Part shown: one piece after another, positions 25,073 through 33,646 of the stretch
How positions within the stretch are numbered: the stretch's first letter is position 1
Layout of the letters: the number at the start of each line of letters is the position of its first letter
From: Nocardia neocaledoniensis
GTDB taxonomy: Bacteria > Actinomycetota > Actinomycetes > Mycobacteriales > Mycobacteriaceae
Reading direction: 5' to 3'
DNA: 64,000 bases
Assembly (NCBI RefSeq): GCF_003182135.1
Contig: NZ_QGTL01000003.1
Location: forward strand, 124,001-188,000
Made by a program: the position numbers and the translations under genes
The notes under the pieces: generated by a model
Told to the model about the DNA's origin: nothing
Database searches by the model: none
What the model saw: only the letters and a program-made list of their open reading frames with translations

Positions 25073-26242
25073 ATGGAGCGCGAGCAGTTCGTGCGGACGG
25101 TGCTGGCGAGCGTGCGGGACAGCGGCGTCGAGGACGCCGAGTACGCCGACGACGAGTTCAGTGTGCGGCTCGGCACCGGCCGGGTGATCTTCCTCGGCAA
25201 CATCTTCCGCGAGTGCGAGCACCTCGACGCGGCGGAGAGTCAGGACCGCATCGATGCCTTCGTCGCCGCGCTGACCAGTTCCGACGAGGTTCCCGGCGAC
25301 TGGGAGTCGGTGCGGCCGCTGTTGCGCTCGGTGCTGCGGCCGGTGACCCTCGGGCAGGACGGGCCACGCCCGCTGCACCGTGCCGCGTTCCCGTTCGTCG
25401 ACGAGGTGGTCGTCGTCGACCTGCCGCGCACCCGGTCCTTCGTGTCGACGACTCAGCCCGCGGAGTGGGGCGTCGACGCCGATCAGGTGTTCGCGGCGGC
25501 GCGGAGCAATCTCGCGGCGCTGGCGCAGCCGGGCGCGCCGGAGAACCTGCAGGTGCTGCGCTTCTTCGACGCGGGCGACTCCTACACGGCCTCGTGGCTG
25601 CTGGTGCCCGGCTGGCTGGCCGGGTACGCGGGCGGGCAATTCCGGCCGGTCGCGTTCATCGCCGAGAACGATTCACTGCTCGTGGTTCCCGACGATCCCG
25701 AGCTGCTGGTCGGGGTGTTCGAAATGGTCGAGCAGCAATACCGCGACGCCGCGAGGCCGATCTCGCCGCAGGGCTACACGGTGAACGCCGACGGCGCGGT
25801 GGTCCCGTTCGACGAGGCGGGCGAGCACCCGTCGATGCCCCTGGCCCTGCGGGCCAGGGCCGGCCTGGCCGCGACCGAGTACAGCATTCAGACCGAGTAC
25901 CTGAACAACACCTTCGAGGAGTACCTGGAGCTGCCCGAGCTCGACATCGAGCCCGCCTACGCCGCCTCGGTGAACTACGAGGAGTCCACCGACGGCGCCT
26001 TCACCTCGGTGGTGTGGGGTGAAGGCGTCGAGTACCTGCTCCCGGAGACCGACGTCGTCCGCTTCCTGCGCCGCGACGACGCGGGCGAGGTCGAACTGGT
26101 CTGCACCGTCCCCTTCCCCACCGTCGTCGAGGTTCTCGGCCTCACCCCGCTGCCCACCATCGAGCCCACCCGCTTCGAAGCCCGCACCTGGCCCACCCCC
26201 GAAGCCATGACCCGCCTCACCGCCGCCGACCTCGAGCGCTAG
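25073..26242 (+). CDS. Conserved hypothetical protein, DUF1444-like
   Basis: 389-residue soluble acidic protein without signal peptide. Its overall pattern (EVVVVDLPRTRSFV near residue 115, then VLRFFDAGDSYTASWLL and later LLVVPDDPELLVGVFEMVE) recalls the DUF1444/YtpQ family, for which no biochemical role is known to me; the match is tentative. The start is ATG 25073, the first after a GGGA site. Its stop shares the palindrome CTAG with the convergent membrane-protein gene. Confidence 0.65.
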   Translation: MEREQFVRTVLASVRDSGVEDAEYADDEFSVRLGTGRVIFLGNIFRECEHLDAAESQDRIDAFVAALTSSDEVPGDWESVRPLLRSVLRPVTLGQDGPRPLHRAAFPFVDEVVVVDLPRTRSFVSTTQPAEWGVDADQVFAAARSNLAALAQPGAPENLQVLRFFDAGDSYTASWLLVPGWLAGYAGGQFRPVAFIAENDSLLVVPDDPELLVGVFEMVEQQYRDAARPISPQGYTVNADGAVVPFDEAGEHPSMPLALRARAGLAATEYSIQTEYLNNTFEEYLELPELDIEPAYAASVNYEESTDGAFTSVVWGEGVEYLLPETDVVRFLRRDDAGEVELVCTVPFPTVVEVLGLTPLPTIEPTRFEARTWPTPEAMTRLTAADLER

Positions 26243-27168
26243 AACCCGACTCTGATCGCGTCCGGTCCGTTCACCAGCTTCTCCAGGAAGTCCAAGAACT
26301 GACCGGCCAGGACCGAGATGACGATGAACGCGACAAACCACTTCGTAGCGGCCTTCGCGGCCTGTTTCGGCCAGCTCGCCGCTTCCTCGGTCGGCGCACC
26401 CTCGCTAATGGACGCCCAGATTCCGAACCGCACGACTGCCCACGCCGCCAGAAAGGCATAGGTGGCGGTGTAGTTCAGCCAGTATTTCGAGCCCAGGTGT
26501 TTCCACACCATGTAGCCGACCATCAGCAAGCCGATCACAACGAGTACGGCAGTCACCCTGGTCGCCCGGATCACTTGGGCCACATGGTCGGACACACCGA
26601 CCCGAGCAGTCGGACCAGCGGGACCGCGCAGGATGACACGGAGATCGACGGCTCCGGCGTCCTGGAGCTGACGCCAGAGCGCTTTGATGTCGCTTAGGCG
26701 CTCATCCCACCACGTTCGCGCGAAGCCGACTACGTCGCGCGGCGGACGAGCGAAGCCCCGGTAGTAGAGAAGCCCACGGAAGCGCGGTCTGTCCCTGAGT
26801 ACTCCGCGTCCGTGGATGTCGGCCCGCTCGACCACCGCCCCACCGGAACGAACCGTCTGCCAACGCAACAGTGCGCGCACCGTGCTCCCGGAGCTGCGAA
26901 CCGTGCCCGGCCGGTGATGGTGGCAGCGCGTCCACTCCCCCAAGACGGGATTGCGGCACGGCTGATTGGTCGAGGTGAGCGGGTAGTCGCAGGCGACGCG
27001 CCACGCTCTGCCTCTGGACAACCACACCGTCACGGTGAGCACCGACATGATGACCGGGAACACGAGTCCGAGCGTGATCGGCCACGGGACGCCCCACGGA
27101 CTCACCTTGTCGAGCAACGTACAGAAGACCCCCAGCAGGCGCCTGAGGTGATCGAAGACCTCGCCCAT
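26239..27168 (-). CDS. Membrane protein with a Cys/His cluster, unknown function
   Basis: 309-residue protein with one N-terminal membrane helix (residues ~28-50), a soluble domain (~52-205) and about three C-terminal helices. The soluble part begins with a possible zinc site: Cys59, then STNQPC and TRCHHHRPG, giving four to five Cys/His ligands. Base composition is less GC-biased than its neighbours, which hints at later acquisition. I cannot assign a family. ATG 27168 is preceded by a leaderless -10. The stop overlaps that of the convergent DUF1444-like gene. Confidence 0.65.
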   Translation of the reverse strand: MGEVFDHLRRLLGVFCTLLDKVSPWGVPWPITLGLVFPVIMSVLTVTVWLSRGRAWRVACDYPLTSTNQPCRNPVLGEWTRCHHHRPGTVRSSGSTVRALLRWQTVRSGGAVVERADIHGRGVLRDRPRFRGLLYYRGFARPPRDVVGFARTWWDERLSDIKALWRQLQDAGAVDLRVILRGPAGPTARVGVSDHVAQVIRATRVTAVLVVIGLLMVGYMVWKHLGSKYWLNYTATYAFLAAWAVVRFGIWASISEGAPTEEAASWPKQAAKAATKWFVAFIVISVLAGQFLDFLEKLVNGPDAIRVGF

Positions 27169-27175
27169 ATGGTCA

Positions 27176-27181
27176 AGGCTA
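27176..27181 (-). promoter_or_regulatory. -10 element TAGCCT, leaderless start of the Cys/His membrane protein
   Basis: On the minus strand TAGCCT is followed by TGACCAT and ATG 27168, a 7-nt leaderless spacing without a ribosome site. Confidence 0.5.
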
Positions 27182-27205
27182 GCGAGGTTGCACCGGCATG
27201 GCGGC

Positions 27206-27874
27206 TCATTCCAATGGCGGTGCGGTGGACCAGGATTCGCCGGCGATGACGAGGTGGTCGAGGTAGCGCAGGCCGACGGTGGTGGCCGCGGTGGCGAGCA
27301 GGGTGCTGGCTCTGCGGTCGTCGGTGCTCGGGGTCGGGTCGCCGGAGGGGTGGTTGTGGATGACGGCGAAGGCGCGGCCGTCGTGGCGCAGCACGGTGTT
27401 GAGCACCTCGCGGACGGGGACGGCGACGTGGTCGATGGCGCCCTCGGCGACGAAAGCGCGGTGCCGCAGGCGGTTCTGGGTGTCGCAGATGAGCACGAGC
27501 AGGCGTTCGACCCTGGCTCCGGCGAACAGCGGCACCGCGACGCGGGCGATGTCGGCGGGGGTGGACAGTTGCGGCACCGACTCGGTGGTGCGCGAGCGGG
27601 TGCCGAGATGGAACGCGGCGATCACCGTCGCCGCCTTGGCAGGGCCGATGCCGGCCCTGCGGGCCAGTTCCTCCGGGCGCGCCGCGGCCAGTTCGGCCAA
27701 TCCGCCGTACTCGCCGAGCAACTGGGCGGCCAGCTCGAGCGCGGAGAGCCCACGGGTGCCCTGGCCGAGCAACAGCGCCAGCAACTCGCCGTCGCTCAGC
27801 GCGTGCGGGCCGAGCAGCAACAGGCGCTCACGCGGACGCTGCGCCGCCGGCAAGTGCGCGATCGGTACCGACAT
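27206..27874 (-). CDS. radC: RadC family JAB-domain protein
   Basis: 222-residue RadC/MPN(JAB) protein. An N-terminal helix-hairpin-helix-like region (GIGPAKAATVIAAFHLG, residues ~71-87) precedes the metalloprotease-like motif FAVIHNHPSGDPTPSTDD (residues ~165-182), with His, His and Asp ligands intact. RadC was once linked to DNA repair, but its function is unsettled, and many copies are in accessory regions. ATG 27874 has an AGGGGG site. Downstream of an orphan antitoxin gene on the same strand. Confidence 0.88.
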   Translation of the reverse strand: MSVPIAHLPAAQRPRERLLLLGPHALSDGELLALLLGQGTRGLSALELAAQLLGEYGGLAELAAARPEELARRAGIGPAKAATVIAAFHLGTRSRTTESVPQLSTPADIARVAVPLFAGARVERLLVLICDTQNRLRHRAFVAEGAIDHVAVPVREVLNTVLRHDGRAFAVIHNHPSGDPTPSTDDRRASTLLATAATTVGLRYLDHLVIAGESWSTAPPLE

Positions 27875-27940
27875 CGTTCCCCCTGCGGATCGGTGACGTG
27901 CTCGATGTTCCCAGCGGGTACCGACAGATTCGCGCTGGAG

Positions 27941-28168
27941 CTATCGTTCGGCCACCGGTTCGCCGTCGAGTGCGAGGTCCGAATCGGCCTCCGGCCGGGT
28001 GCTGAAGATCGAGTCGGCCATCAAACGCTCCAGATTGCGAAGCTGGCGCTCGTGGACGACGATGCGGCGCAGCGCCTCGTTGACGGTCGCGTTGCTGTCG
28101 GCTGTGCCCATGATGTCGGCCGCCGCGGCAAGCAGGTGCTGATCGAGATCTATCCGCAGGGATCGCAA
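27941..28168 (-). CDS. Orphan VapB-like antitoxin
   Basis: 75-residue ribbon-helix-helix protein: strand RSLRIDLD, helix QHLLAAAADIMG, then NATVNEALRRIVVHERQ, with an acidic C-terminus ending in ALDGEPVAER. This resembles VapB antitoxins, but no PIN-domain or other toxin gene follows; RadC is next, 66 nt away. TTG 28168 is chosen because GGAGG stands about 4 nt before it; TTG 28192 in frame would put that site inside the gene. Divergent from phhA across a 258-bp gap with no other feature I can support. Confidence 0.6.
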   Translation of the reverse strand: MRSLRIDLDQHLLAAAADIMGTADSNATVNEALRRIVVHERQLRNLERLMADSIFSTRPEADSDLALDGEPVAER

Positions 28169-28426
28169 TCGTCCTCCTTCGTCTGATCGCAATCTTGCGT
28201 TATGCGCCGCGGACGCGTCGGTCTATTCACCGTCTCGTTACCGGACGCGGCCGTTCGCAAACACGCACATCACCGGTTTCCGGCAGGCCGCCGCAGTCGT
28301 CAGCAAGCGCACAGAAAACCCTGATGATCGTCGGAATCGCGGCGAAGGGCCAGCCGAAACTGGGCAGTTTGCACAGTTGTGCGCGTCGTTGTTGTCGAAG
28401 TGCCGGTGCGGTGCTTGCCTTGAGTC

Positions 28427-29311
28427 ATGTTCACCGAGGCGCAGCTGTATTCTCCGGTGACGCGCGAGAACGACGGCGATGTCACCGTTCATCTGAGCGC
28501 CGACCACCCAGGTGTGAACGATCCCGATTACCGCACGCGGCGCAACGCGATCGCGGCGATGGCGCTCGACTACACGCCGGACAGTCCGCTGCCGCACGTC
28601 GACTACACCGAGGAAGAGCAGCGGGTGTGGCGGATCGCCTCGGCCGAACTGGCCCGCAAACACGAGATCTACGCCTGCGCCGAGGTACGCGACGCCGCCG
28701 CCGCGCTCGCCCTGCCGCGCGATCACATCCCCCAGCTCGACGAGGTGTCAGCCCTGCTCGCCCCGCTCACCGGATTCCGATACGTCCCGGCGGCCGGGCT
28801 GGTTCCGCTGCGCGAATTCTTCGGCTCCTTCGCCGAGCGCACCTTCCATTCGACGCAGTACATCCGCCATCACTCGGCGCCGCTGTACACCCCCGAACCC
28901 GATGCCATCCACGAGATCATCGGCCACGCCAATCAGATCGCGAGCCCACGATTCGCCGCGCTGTACGAGACGGTCGGCAACGCGGTCGGCAGGCTGGAGA
29001 CCGAGACCGCGCTGAAATTCCTCGCCGATGTGTTCTGGTTCTCGCTGGAATTCGGCGTGGTGCGCGAGGCCGGTGAGATCCGTTGCTACGGCGCCGGTCT
29101 GCTTTCCTCCTACGGCGAGATCGACGAATTCCGCCACGCCCGGCTACGCCCGCTGAATGTCGCCGAGATGGGGACCATCAGCTACGACATCACCCACTAC
29201 CAGCCGGTGTTGTTCTGCGCCGAATCCGTCGACCAGATCGTCGACGTGCTCGGCGAATTCTTCGCGACCATGGACGACGACACCCCCGCACGGCTGCATC
29301 CGGTCGCCTAG
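28427..29311 (+). CDS. phhA: Phenylalanine 4-monooxygenase
   Basis: 294-residue pterin-dependent aromatic amino acid hydroxylase making tyrosine from phenylalanine. The iron ligands are visible: His162 and His167 in IHEIIGHAN, and Glu208 in FWFSLEFG. The preceding VPLREFFGSFAERTFHSTQYIRHHS is characteristic. Length is that of single-domain bacterial enzymes, without the regulatory ACT domain of animals. It needs a tetrahydropterin recycled by pterin dehydratase, whose gene is not in the window. ATG 28427 is the first in-frame start. Confidence 0.95.
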   Translation: MFTEAQLYSPVTRENDGDVTVHLSADHPGVNDPDYRTRRNAIAAMALDYTPDSPLPHVDYTEEEQRVWRIASAELARKHEIYACAEVRDAAAALALPRDHIPQLDEVSALLAPLTGFRYVPAAGLVPLREFFGSFAERTFHSTQYIRHHSAPLYTPEPDAIHEIIGHANQIASPRFAALYETVGNAVGRLETETALKFLADVFWFSLEFGVVREAGEIRCYGAGLLSSYGEIDEFRHARLRPLNVAEMGTISYDITHYQPVLFCAESVDQIVDVLGEFFATMDDDTPARLHPVA

Positions 29312-29453
29312 CAACCCTCGAAATCGTTGCCACAGAACGCAGTTCGCCACTTAATGCCGTCTCACATGCTGAGATCTGACCGCGCGCGGACTCCGGTCGG
29401 CTGTTAGTTTCGTCCGGTTGTTCGAGCTTTGCGAAAGGGTCGGTAGACCGAAA

Positions 29454-30140
29454 ATGACTGTGGACGAGACGGATACGCAGAACACCGAACCAGCGACGCC
29501 ACTGTGGCTGCAGGGCCGCGAGGCGGTCATCGCCGCGGCCGCGCCGGAGGAATGGCGCGACGGCGCGCCGGACTACCACCTCAGCCACGTGGTGATCCCG
29601 CGTGAGCGCAGCACCGAGCACGCGCCCGGCTCACTGGAGGCGATCGTCGAGGATCTGGTGAAGGTCTTCGAGATGGAGGTCTCACACAAGGGCGACCCGG
29701 CCACCTGGCTCTCGGTCGTCGCCGAGCAGTACCGCGGGCGGGTCAACGGCGGGCAGTGGCAGGACGCCGAGGAATTCGCGCGGATCGGCAGCTACAACAT
29801 CCTGATCGGCGACAACCCGTTCTACGACGCGGCGAACGAGACCTTCGAGTCCTCGCACAAGGTGTTCCACACCGCGTTCCCCGGCGGCTTCTTCTGGGAG
29901 GTCGTCGAGGTGCTCTCGGGCCCGCCGGCGGTGACCTTCCGGTGGCGGCACTGGGGCAAATACGAGGGCGAGTACAAGGGCCACCAGCCCACCGGCGAGC
30001 AGATCGAGATGTTCGGCGTCACCATCGCGCGCGTGAGCGAGGATCTGCGCATCCTCGAGCTGGAACACTTCTACGACAACAACAAGCTGCTCGGCCCGCT
30101 GGCGCACGGCTGCCCGGTGCCGCACGGCAAGTCCGAGTGA
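29454..30140 (+). CDS. SnoaL-fold protein of the pathogen-related protein family
   Basis: 228-residue soluble protein strongly resembling the plant 'pathogen-related protein' family with a SnoaL/NTF2-like fold: GSLEAIVEDLVKVFEMEVSHK (residues ~56-76, partly), ARIGSYNILIGDNPFYD, ETFESSHKVFHTAFPGGF and WGKYEGEYKGHQPTGEQIEM. The family is widespread in fungi and bacteria, without a known reaction; some SnoaL relatives are cyclases. ATG 29454 follows a distant AAGGG. Its stop abuts that of a convergent TetR gene (TGATCA). Confidence 0.75.
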   Translation: MTVDETDTQNTEPATPLWLQGREAVIAAAAPEEWRDGAPDYHLSHVVIPRERSTEHAPGSLEAIVEDLVKVFEMEVSHKGDPATWLSVVAEQYRGRVNGGQWQDAEEFARIGSYNILIGDNPFYDAANETFESSHKVFHTAFPGGFFWEVVEVLSGPPAVTFRWRHWGKYEGEYKGHQPTGEQIEMFGVTIARVSEDLRILELEHFYDNNKLLGPLAHGCPVPHGKSE

Positions 30141-30725
30141 TCAGGACTTCTCGTCGAACGGCAGGCCTGCCTGCAGGAATGTCAGGGCGGCGCTGACGTT
30201 GCCCACATTCATCGGAGTCGCCGGCGCGATGGCGAGCATCGCGCCGATCATCGCGCCGGCGGCGACCCGCACATCGAAGTCCTCCGCGGATCGCCCCGTG
30301 TAGTCGGCCAGCATCTGGGCGGCGAGTTCGATACTGCGCAGGAATTCCAGGCCGATCGCCGAGCTCAGTTCCGGCACGTGGAACAGCAGGGCCTGGCGTT
30401 CCTGCTCGAAGGCCAGGTCTTCCGGCGACATCCGCCCGAACACCGCCGCGACCGCGGTGCGGATGGCGGTGATCGGATTCATGCCGCGCGGCAGCGTGGC
30501 CAGCTCCTCGATCATCACCGCGTCCTGGTCGTCGGCGATGACCAGCTGTTCCTTGGTCGGGAAGTAGCGGAAGAAGGTGCTCGGGGAGACCTCGGCGGCC
30601 GCCGCGATCTGCTCGACCGTCGTCTCGGTGTAGCCCTGCTCCCGAAACAGCCGGAACGCCTCGACCCTGATGGTCCGGCGGGTCCGCTCCTTCTTCCGCT
30701 CACGCAGCGACATCTCAACCGACAT
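30141..30725 (-). CDS. TetR family regulator of the efflux pump
   Basis: 194-residue TetR repressor with basic N-terminus RERKKERTRRTIR and HTH TTVEQIAAAAEVSPSTFFRY (residues ~39-58). It overlaps the 3' end of the MFS transporter gene, 11 bp, in another frame, so both are on one transcript starting at 32223. The strong palindrome at the MFS promoter is its probable operator, giving drug-inducible autoregulation. ATG 30725 is used; ATG 30713 would also work. Confidence 0.87.
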   Translation of the reverse strand: MSVEMSLRERKKERTRRTIRVEAFRLFREQGYTETTVEQIAAAAEVSPSTFFRYFPTKEQLVIADDQDAVMIEELATLPRGMNPITAIRTAVAAVFGRMSPEDLAFEQERQALLFHVPELSSAIGLEFLRSIELAAQMLADYTGRSAEDFDVRVAAGAMIGAMLAIAPATPMNVGNVSAALTFLQAGLPFDEKS

Positions 30726-32223
30726 GCATCGATTCTGCCGCATCAGCCTGCCGCACCGGGGGCGCCTGCCGCAGCAACAGCCCCGTGCCGAGGGCGGCGA
30801 CCAGGCACAGTGCGGCGCACACGCCGAGCATGGTGTCCATGCCGAAGACGAATGCGTGCCGCACCTGGTCCAGCATCGCGGGATCGCCCGTCGCCCGCGC
30901 CACGGCCACGCCCGCGTTCACCCCGTCCGAAATCGGCGCCCGGTCCAGCTCACCGAGATCGGCCCGGTAGGCGGTGGACAGCACGGTGCCGAGCACCGCG
31001 ACGCCGATCGTGCCGCCCGCCTGCCGAAGCGCTTGCAGCAGAGCCGAACCCGACCCTGCTCGCTCGGCGGTCAGCTCGCCCATGGCCATGCCGATCGCGG
31101 CGGGCATGACCACGCCGAGACCGGCGCCGAACACCGTCGTCCACAGCGCGGTGAGCCCGTACCCGCTCTCGACGCGGGTGAATGCGCCGAGGCCGACCCC
31201 GGCCGCCACCACCAGCAGCCCCGCGGTGACCACCACCCGCGCGCCGAGGCGGGGCAGCAGCGGGTCGACCAGCCTGCTGCCGACGACGAGTCCCCCGATC
31301 AGGGGCAGCAGTCGCACGCCGCTGCCCAGCGCGTCGACGCCGAGCACGGCCTGGAAGTACTGCGGAACCGTGAAGAACAGGCCGAACATCGCGAAGCTGA
31401 CCCCGATGGCGATCACGGTGCCCCACCGGAATCCCGGCGCGGCGAACAGCGTGACATCGATGAGCGGGTGACTGCTGCGGCGCTGCCACCAGAGCAGCAC
31501 GGCGAGCAGCCCGACGCCGGCGCCGACCGCGAGCCAGGCGAGCGGGTCGCCCCAGCCGCGTTCGCCGATCCGGATGAAGCCGTAGGTGAGCCCGAGCATG
31601 CCGCCGGCCGAGAGCAGAGCGCCTGCCACGTCGACGCGAAACTCGTTGTCGCTGCGTGATTCCGGCACGAGCGTGGCCACGGCGAGAGCGCCGACCACCA
31701 CCAGCGGCACATTGATCAGGAACACCGACCCCCACCAGAAGTGCTGCAGCAGCCAGCCGCCGAGGATCGGCCCGAGCGGCAGGCCGATGGCGGTCGAGGT
31801 GACCCAGATGGTGAGCGCGCGCTGCCGCTCGCCGGGGTCGGTGAACAGCACCGGCAGCACCGCCATCGACAGCGGCATCAGGGCCGCCGCCGCGATGCCG
31901 AGCAGCACGCGCGCGGCGATCAACTGCCCGGCGGAGCCGGCGAAGGCGCAAGCCACCGAGGCCACCCCGAACAACAGCAGTGCGGCGAGCAGCACCTTCT
32001 TGCGCCCGTAGCGGTCGCCGAGGGCGCCCGCGGGCAGCATCAGCGCGGCCAGGGCGAGGGTGTAGGCGCTGCTGAACCATTGCAGCGCCGCGGTATTCGC
32101 GTCGAGGTCGACCGCGAGGGTCGGGATCGCGACCGTGAGCACGGTGACGTCGAGCCCGATCGTGAGCATCGCCAGGGCCAGTGCGCCGAGGGCGAGCCAG
32201 CGGCGCGTGGATTCCGTCCGCAT
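30715..32223 (-). CDS. MFS drug efflux transporter, DHA2 (EmrB/QacA) type
   Basis: 502-residue transporter with 14 predicted membrane helices. Motif A reads GALGDRYGRKKV (residues ~68-79) and motif C-like GPILGGWLLQHFWW follows near residue 155, both typical of proton-coupled multidrug exporters of the 14-helix DHA2 family. Substrate unknown. ATG 32223 follows GGAGGAGAT closely. It is the first gene of an operon with the overlapping TetR gene. Confidence 0.88.
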   Translation of the reverse strand: MRTESTRRWLALGALALAMLTIGLDVTVLTVAIPTLAVDLDANTAALQWFSSAYTLALAALMLPAGALGDRYGRKKVLLAALLLFGVASVACAFAGSAGQLIAARVLLGIAAAALMPLSMAVLPVLFTDPGERQRALTIWVTSTAIGLPLGPILGGWLLQHFWWGSVFLINVPLVVVGALAVATLVPESRSDNEFRVDVAGALLSAGGMLGLTYGFIRIGERGWGDPLAWLAVGAGVGLLAVLLWWQRRSSHPLIDVTLFAAPGFRWGTVIAIGVSFAMFGLFFTVPQYFQAVLGVDALGSGVRLLPLIGGLVVGSRLVDPLLPRLGARVVVTAGLLVVAAGVGLGAFTRVESGYGLTALWTTVFGAGLGVVMPAAIGMAMGELTAERAGSGSALLQALRQAGGTIGVAVLGTVLSTAYRADLGELDRAPISDGVNAGVAVARATGDPAMLDQVRHAFVFGMDTMLGVCAALCLVAALGTGLLLRQAPPVRQADAAESMHVG

Positions 32224-32232
32224 ATCTCCTCC

Positions 32233-32270
32233 AAATGAGAGTTACTGTCATTTGCTAGTAACTCGCATTT
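32233..32270. promoter_or_regulatory. Palindromic TetR operator at the MFS promoter
   Basis: AAATGAGAGTTACT (32233-32246) and AGTAACTCGCATTT (32257-32270) are inverted with one mismatch around 10 nt. On the minus strand a perfect -35 TTGACA (32280-32285) lies just upstream, and the palindrome covers the expected -10 and start region, directly before the MFS ribosome site. Confidence 0.72.
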
Positions 32271-32340
32271 GATTGCCTATGTCAATAGACGGGCCCCGCC
32301 GCCGCGACCCGGGCGCGGCGACTCGCTAGGCTCTGAGGCG

Positions 32341-33645
32341 ATGAAGCTCCGCGAACACGGCGTGCGCGCCGCCAGCACTATCGGCGCCGCCGCCATCGCG
32401 GCCGCTCTGACCGCCGCTCCCGTCCTCGCCGTCCCCACGCCGAGCACGCCGCCGAGCGGCTCCAGCACGACCACCACGCCGCCGTTCACCACCCCGAACA
32501 CCGACAACTGCGCCCAGCGCACGCAACCGCCGCCGCCGATCGACACCTCGGAGGTCCCCGCGCCCGGCGAGCCGACCCCGAGCGCCCTGCCCGTGCCCTC
32601 CCCCGCCGTCGGCGGCGACCGGATGAGCGAATGCGGCGTCGTCCTGCACGCGGGCGCGCCGCCGCTGCCCGCCGACATCTCCGCGACGTCCTGGCTGCTC
32701 GCCGACCTCGACACCGGACGCGTACTCGCCGGCAAGGACCCGCACGGGCGCTACCGGCCCGCCAGCACCATCAAGGTGGCCCTGGCCATCGTCGCGCTGC
32801 GCACCCTCGACCTCGACACCGTCGTCACCGGCACCCAGGCCGACGCCGACGTCGACGGCACCAGGGTCGGGATCGGGCCGGGCGGCCGCTACACCAACCG
32901 CCAGCTCATGCAGGCGCTGATCATGTGCTCGGGCAACGACGCCGCGCACGCCATCGCCACCCAGCTCGGCGGCGACAAGGCCGCTGTGGCGAAGATGAAC
33001 GATCTCGCGAAGTCGTTGCGCGCCATGGACACCCGCGCGGCGACACCCTCCGGCCTCGACGGGCCCGGCATGAGCACCTCGGCCTACGACCTGTCGGTGC
33101 TGTTCCGCGAGGCCATGACCATCCCGCTGTTCGCCGAGCTGATCCACACCGAGCAGGTCGACTTCCCCGGCTACCCCGCCGACCCGAAGATCCCCGGCGA
33201 CGAGGACCACCCCGGCTTCCCGATCGCCAACGACAACCAGCTGCTCTACAACTACGCGGGCGCGATCGGCGGCAAGACCGGTTTCACCGACGACGCAAGG
33301 CAGACCTTCGTCGCCGCCGCGGAGCGCGACGGGCACCGCCTCGTCGTCACCCTGCTCAAGGCCGACGTGCGGCCGATCCGGCCGTGGGAGCAGGCCGCCC
33401 GGCTGCTCGACTACGGCTTCGCGCTCGACGCCGACGCCCGGGTCGGCAAGCTGCCCGAATCCGGCAGCGCGGCAGTGCAACCCAGCGTGCCGCTGGCCTC
33501 ACCGCCGCCGCGTGCGGACGGCACCCAGGCGCAGCCCGAGCAGCCGCCGCATCAGGCCGCCAGGGTCGGCGTGCTGATCGGCGCGCCGCTGGCGGCGCTG
33601 GTGCTGCTGCTGTGGATCCGGCGCGCGTACCGGCGCGTCCGCTGA
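32341..33645 (+). CDS. dacB: D-alanyl-D-alanine carboxypeptidase (DacB1-like)
   Basis: 434-residue penicillin-binding protein of the S11 class, homologous to M. tuberculosis DacB1 (Rv3330), trimming terminal D-Ala from peptidoglycan stems. A signal peptide covers residues ~1-30, a Pro/Thr-rich linker follows, catalytic Ser142/Lys145 are in PASTIKVAL, SGN is at 197-199, and KTG is in IGGKTGFTD. A C-terminal membrane helix (VGVLIGAPLAALVLLLWI) with a basic tail anchors it outside the membrane. ATG 32341 follows a -10 (TAGGCT, 32327-32332) by 8 nt, so the leader is nearly absent. Confidence 0.92.
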   Translation: MKLREHGVRAASTIGAAAIAAALTAAPVLAVPTPSTPPSGSSTTTTPPFTTPNTDNCAQRTQPPPPIDTSEVPAPGEPTPSALPVPSPAVGGDRMSECGVVLHAGAPPLPADISATSWLLADLDTGRVLAGKDPHGRYRPASTIKVALAIVALRTLDLDTVVTGTQADADVDGTRVGIGPGGRYTNRQLMQALIMCSGNDAAHAIATQLGGDKAAVAKMNDLAKSLRAMDTRAATPSGLDGPGMSTSAYDLSVLFREAMTIPLFAELIHTEQVDFPGYPADPKIPGDEDHPGFPIANDNQLLYNYAGAIGGKTGFTDDARQTFVAAAERDGHRLVVTLLKADVRPIRPWEQAARLLDYGFALDADARVGKLPESGSAAVQPSVPLASPPPRADGTQAQPEQPPHQAARVGVLIGAPLAALVLLLWIRRAYRRVR

Positions 33646-33646
33646 G

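Noticed and set aside
28193..28426. Small gene between the orphan antitoxin and phhA
   Set aside because: Frames here are short, lack ribosome sites and show no recognisable protein.
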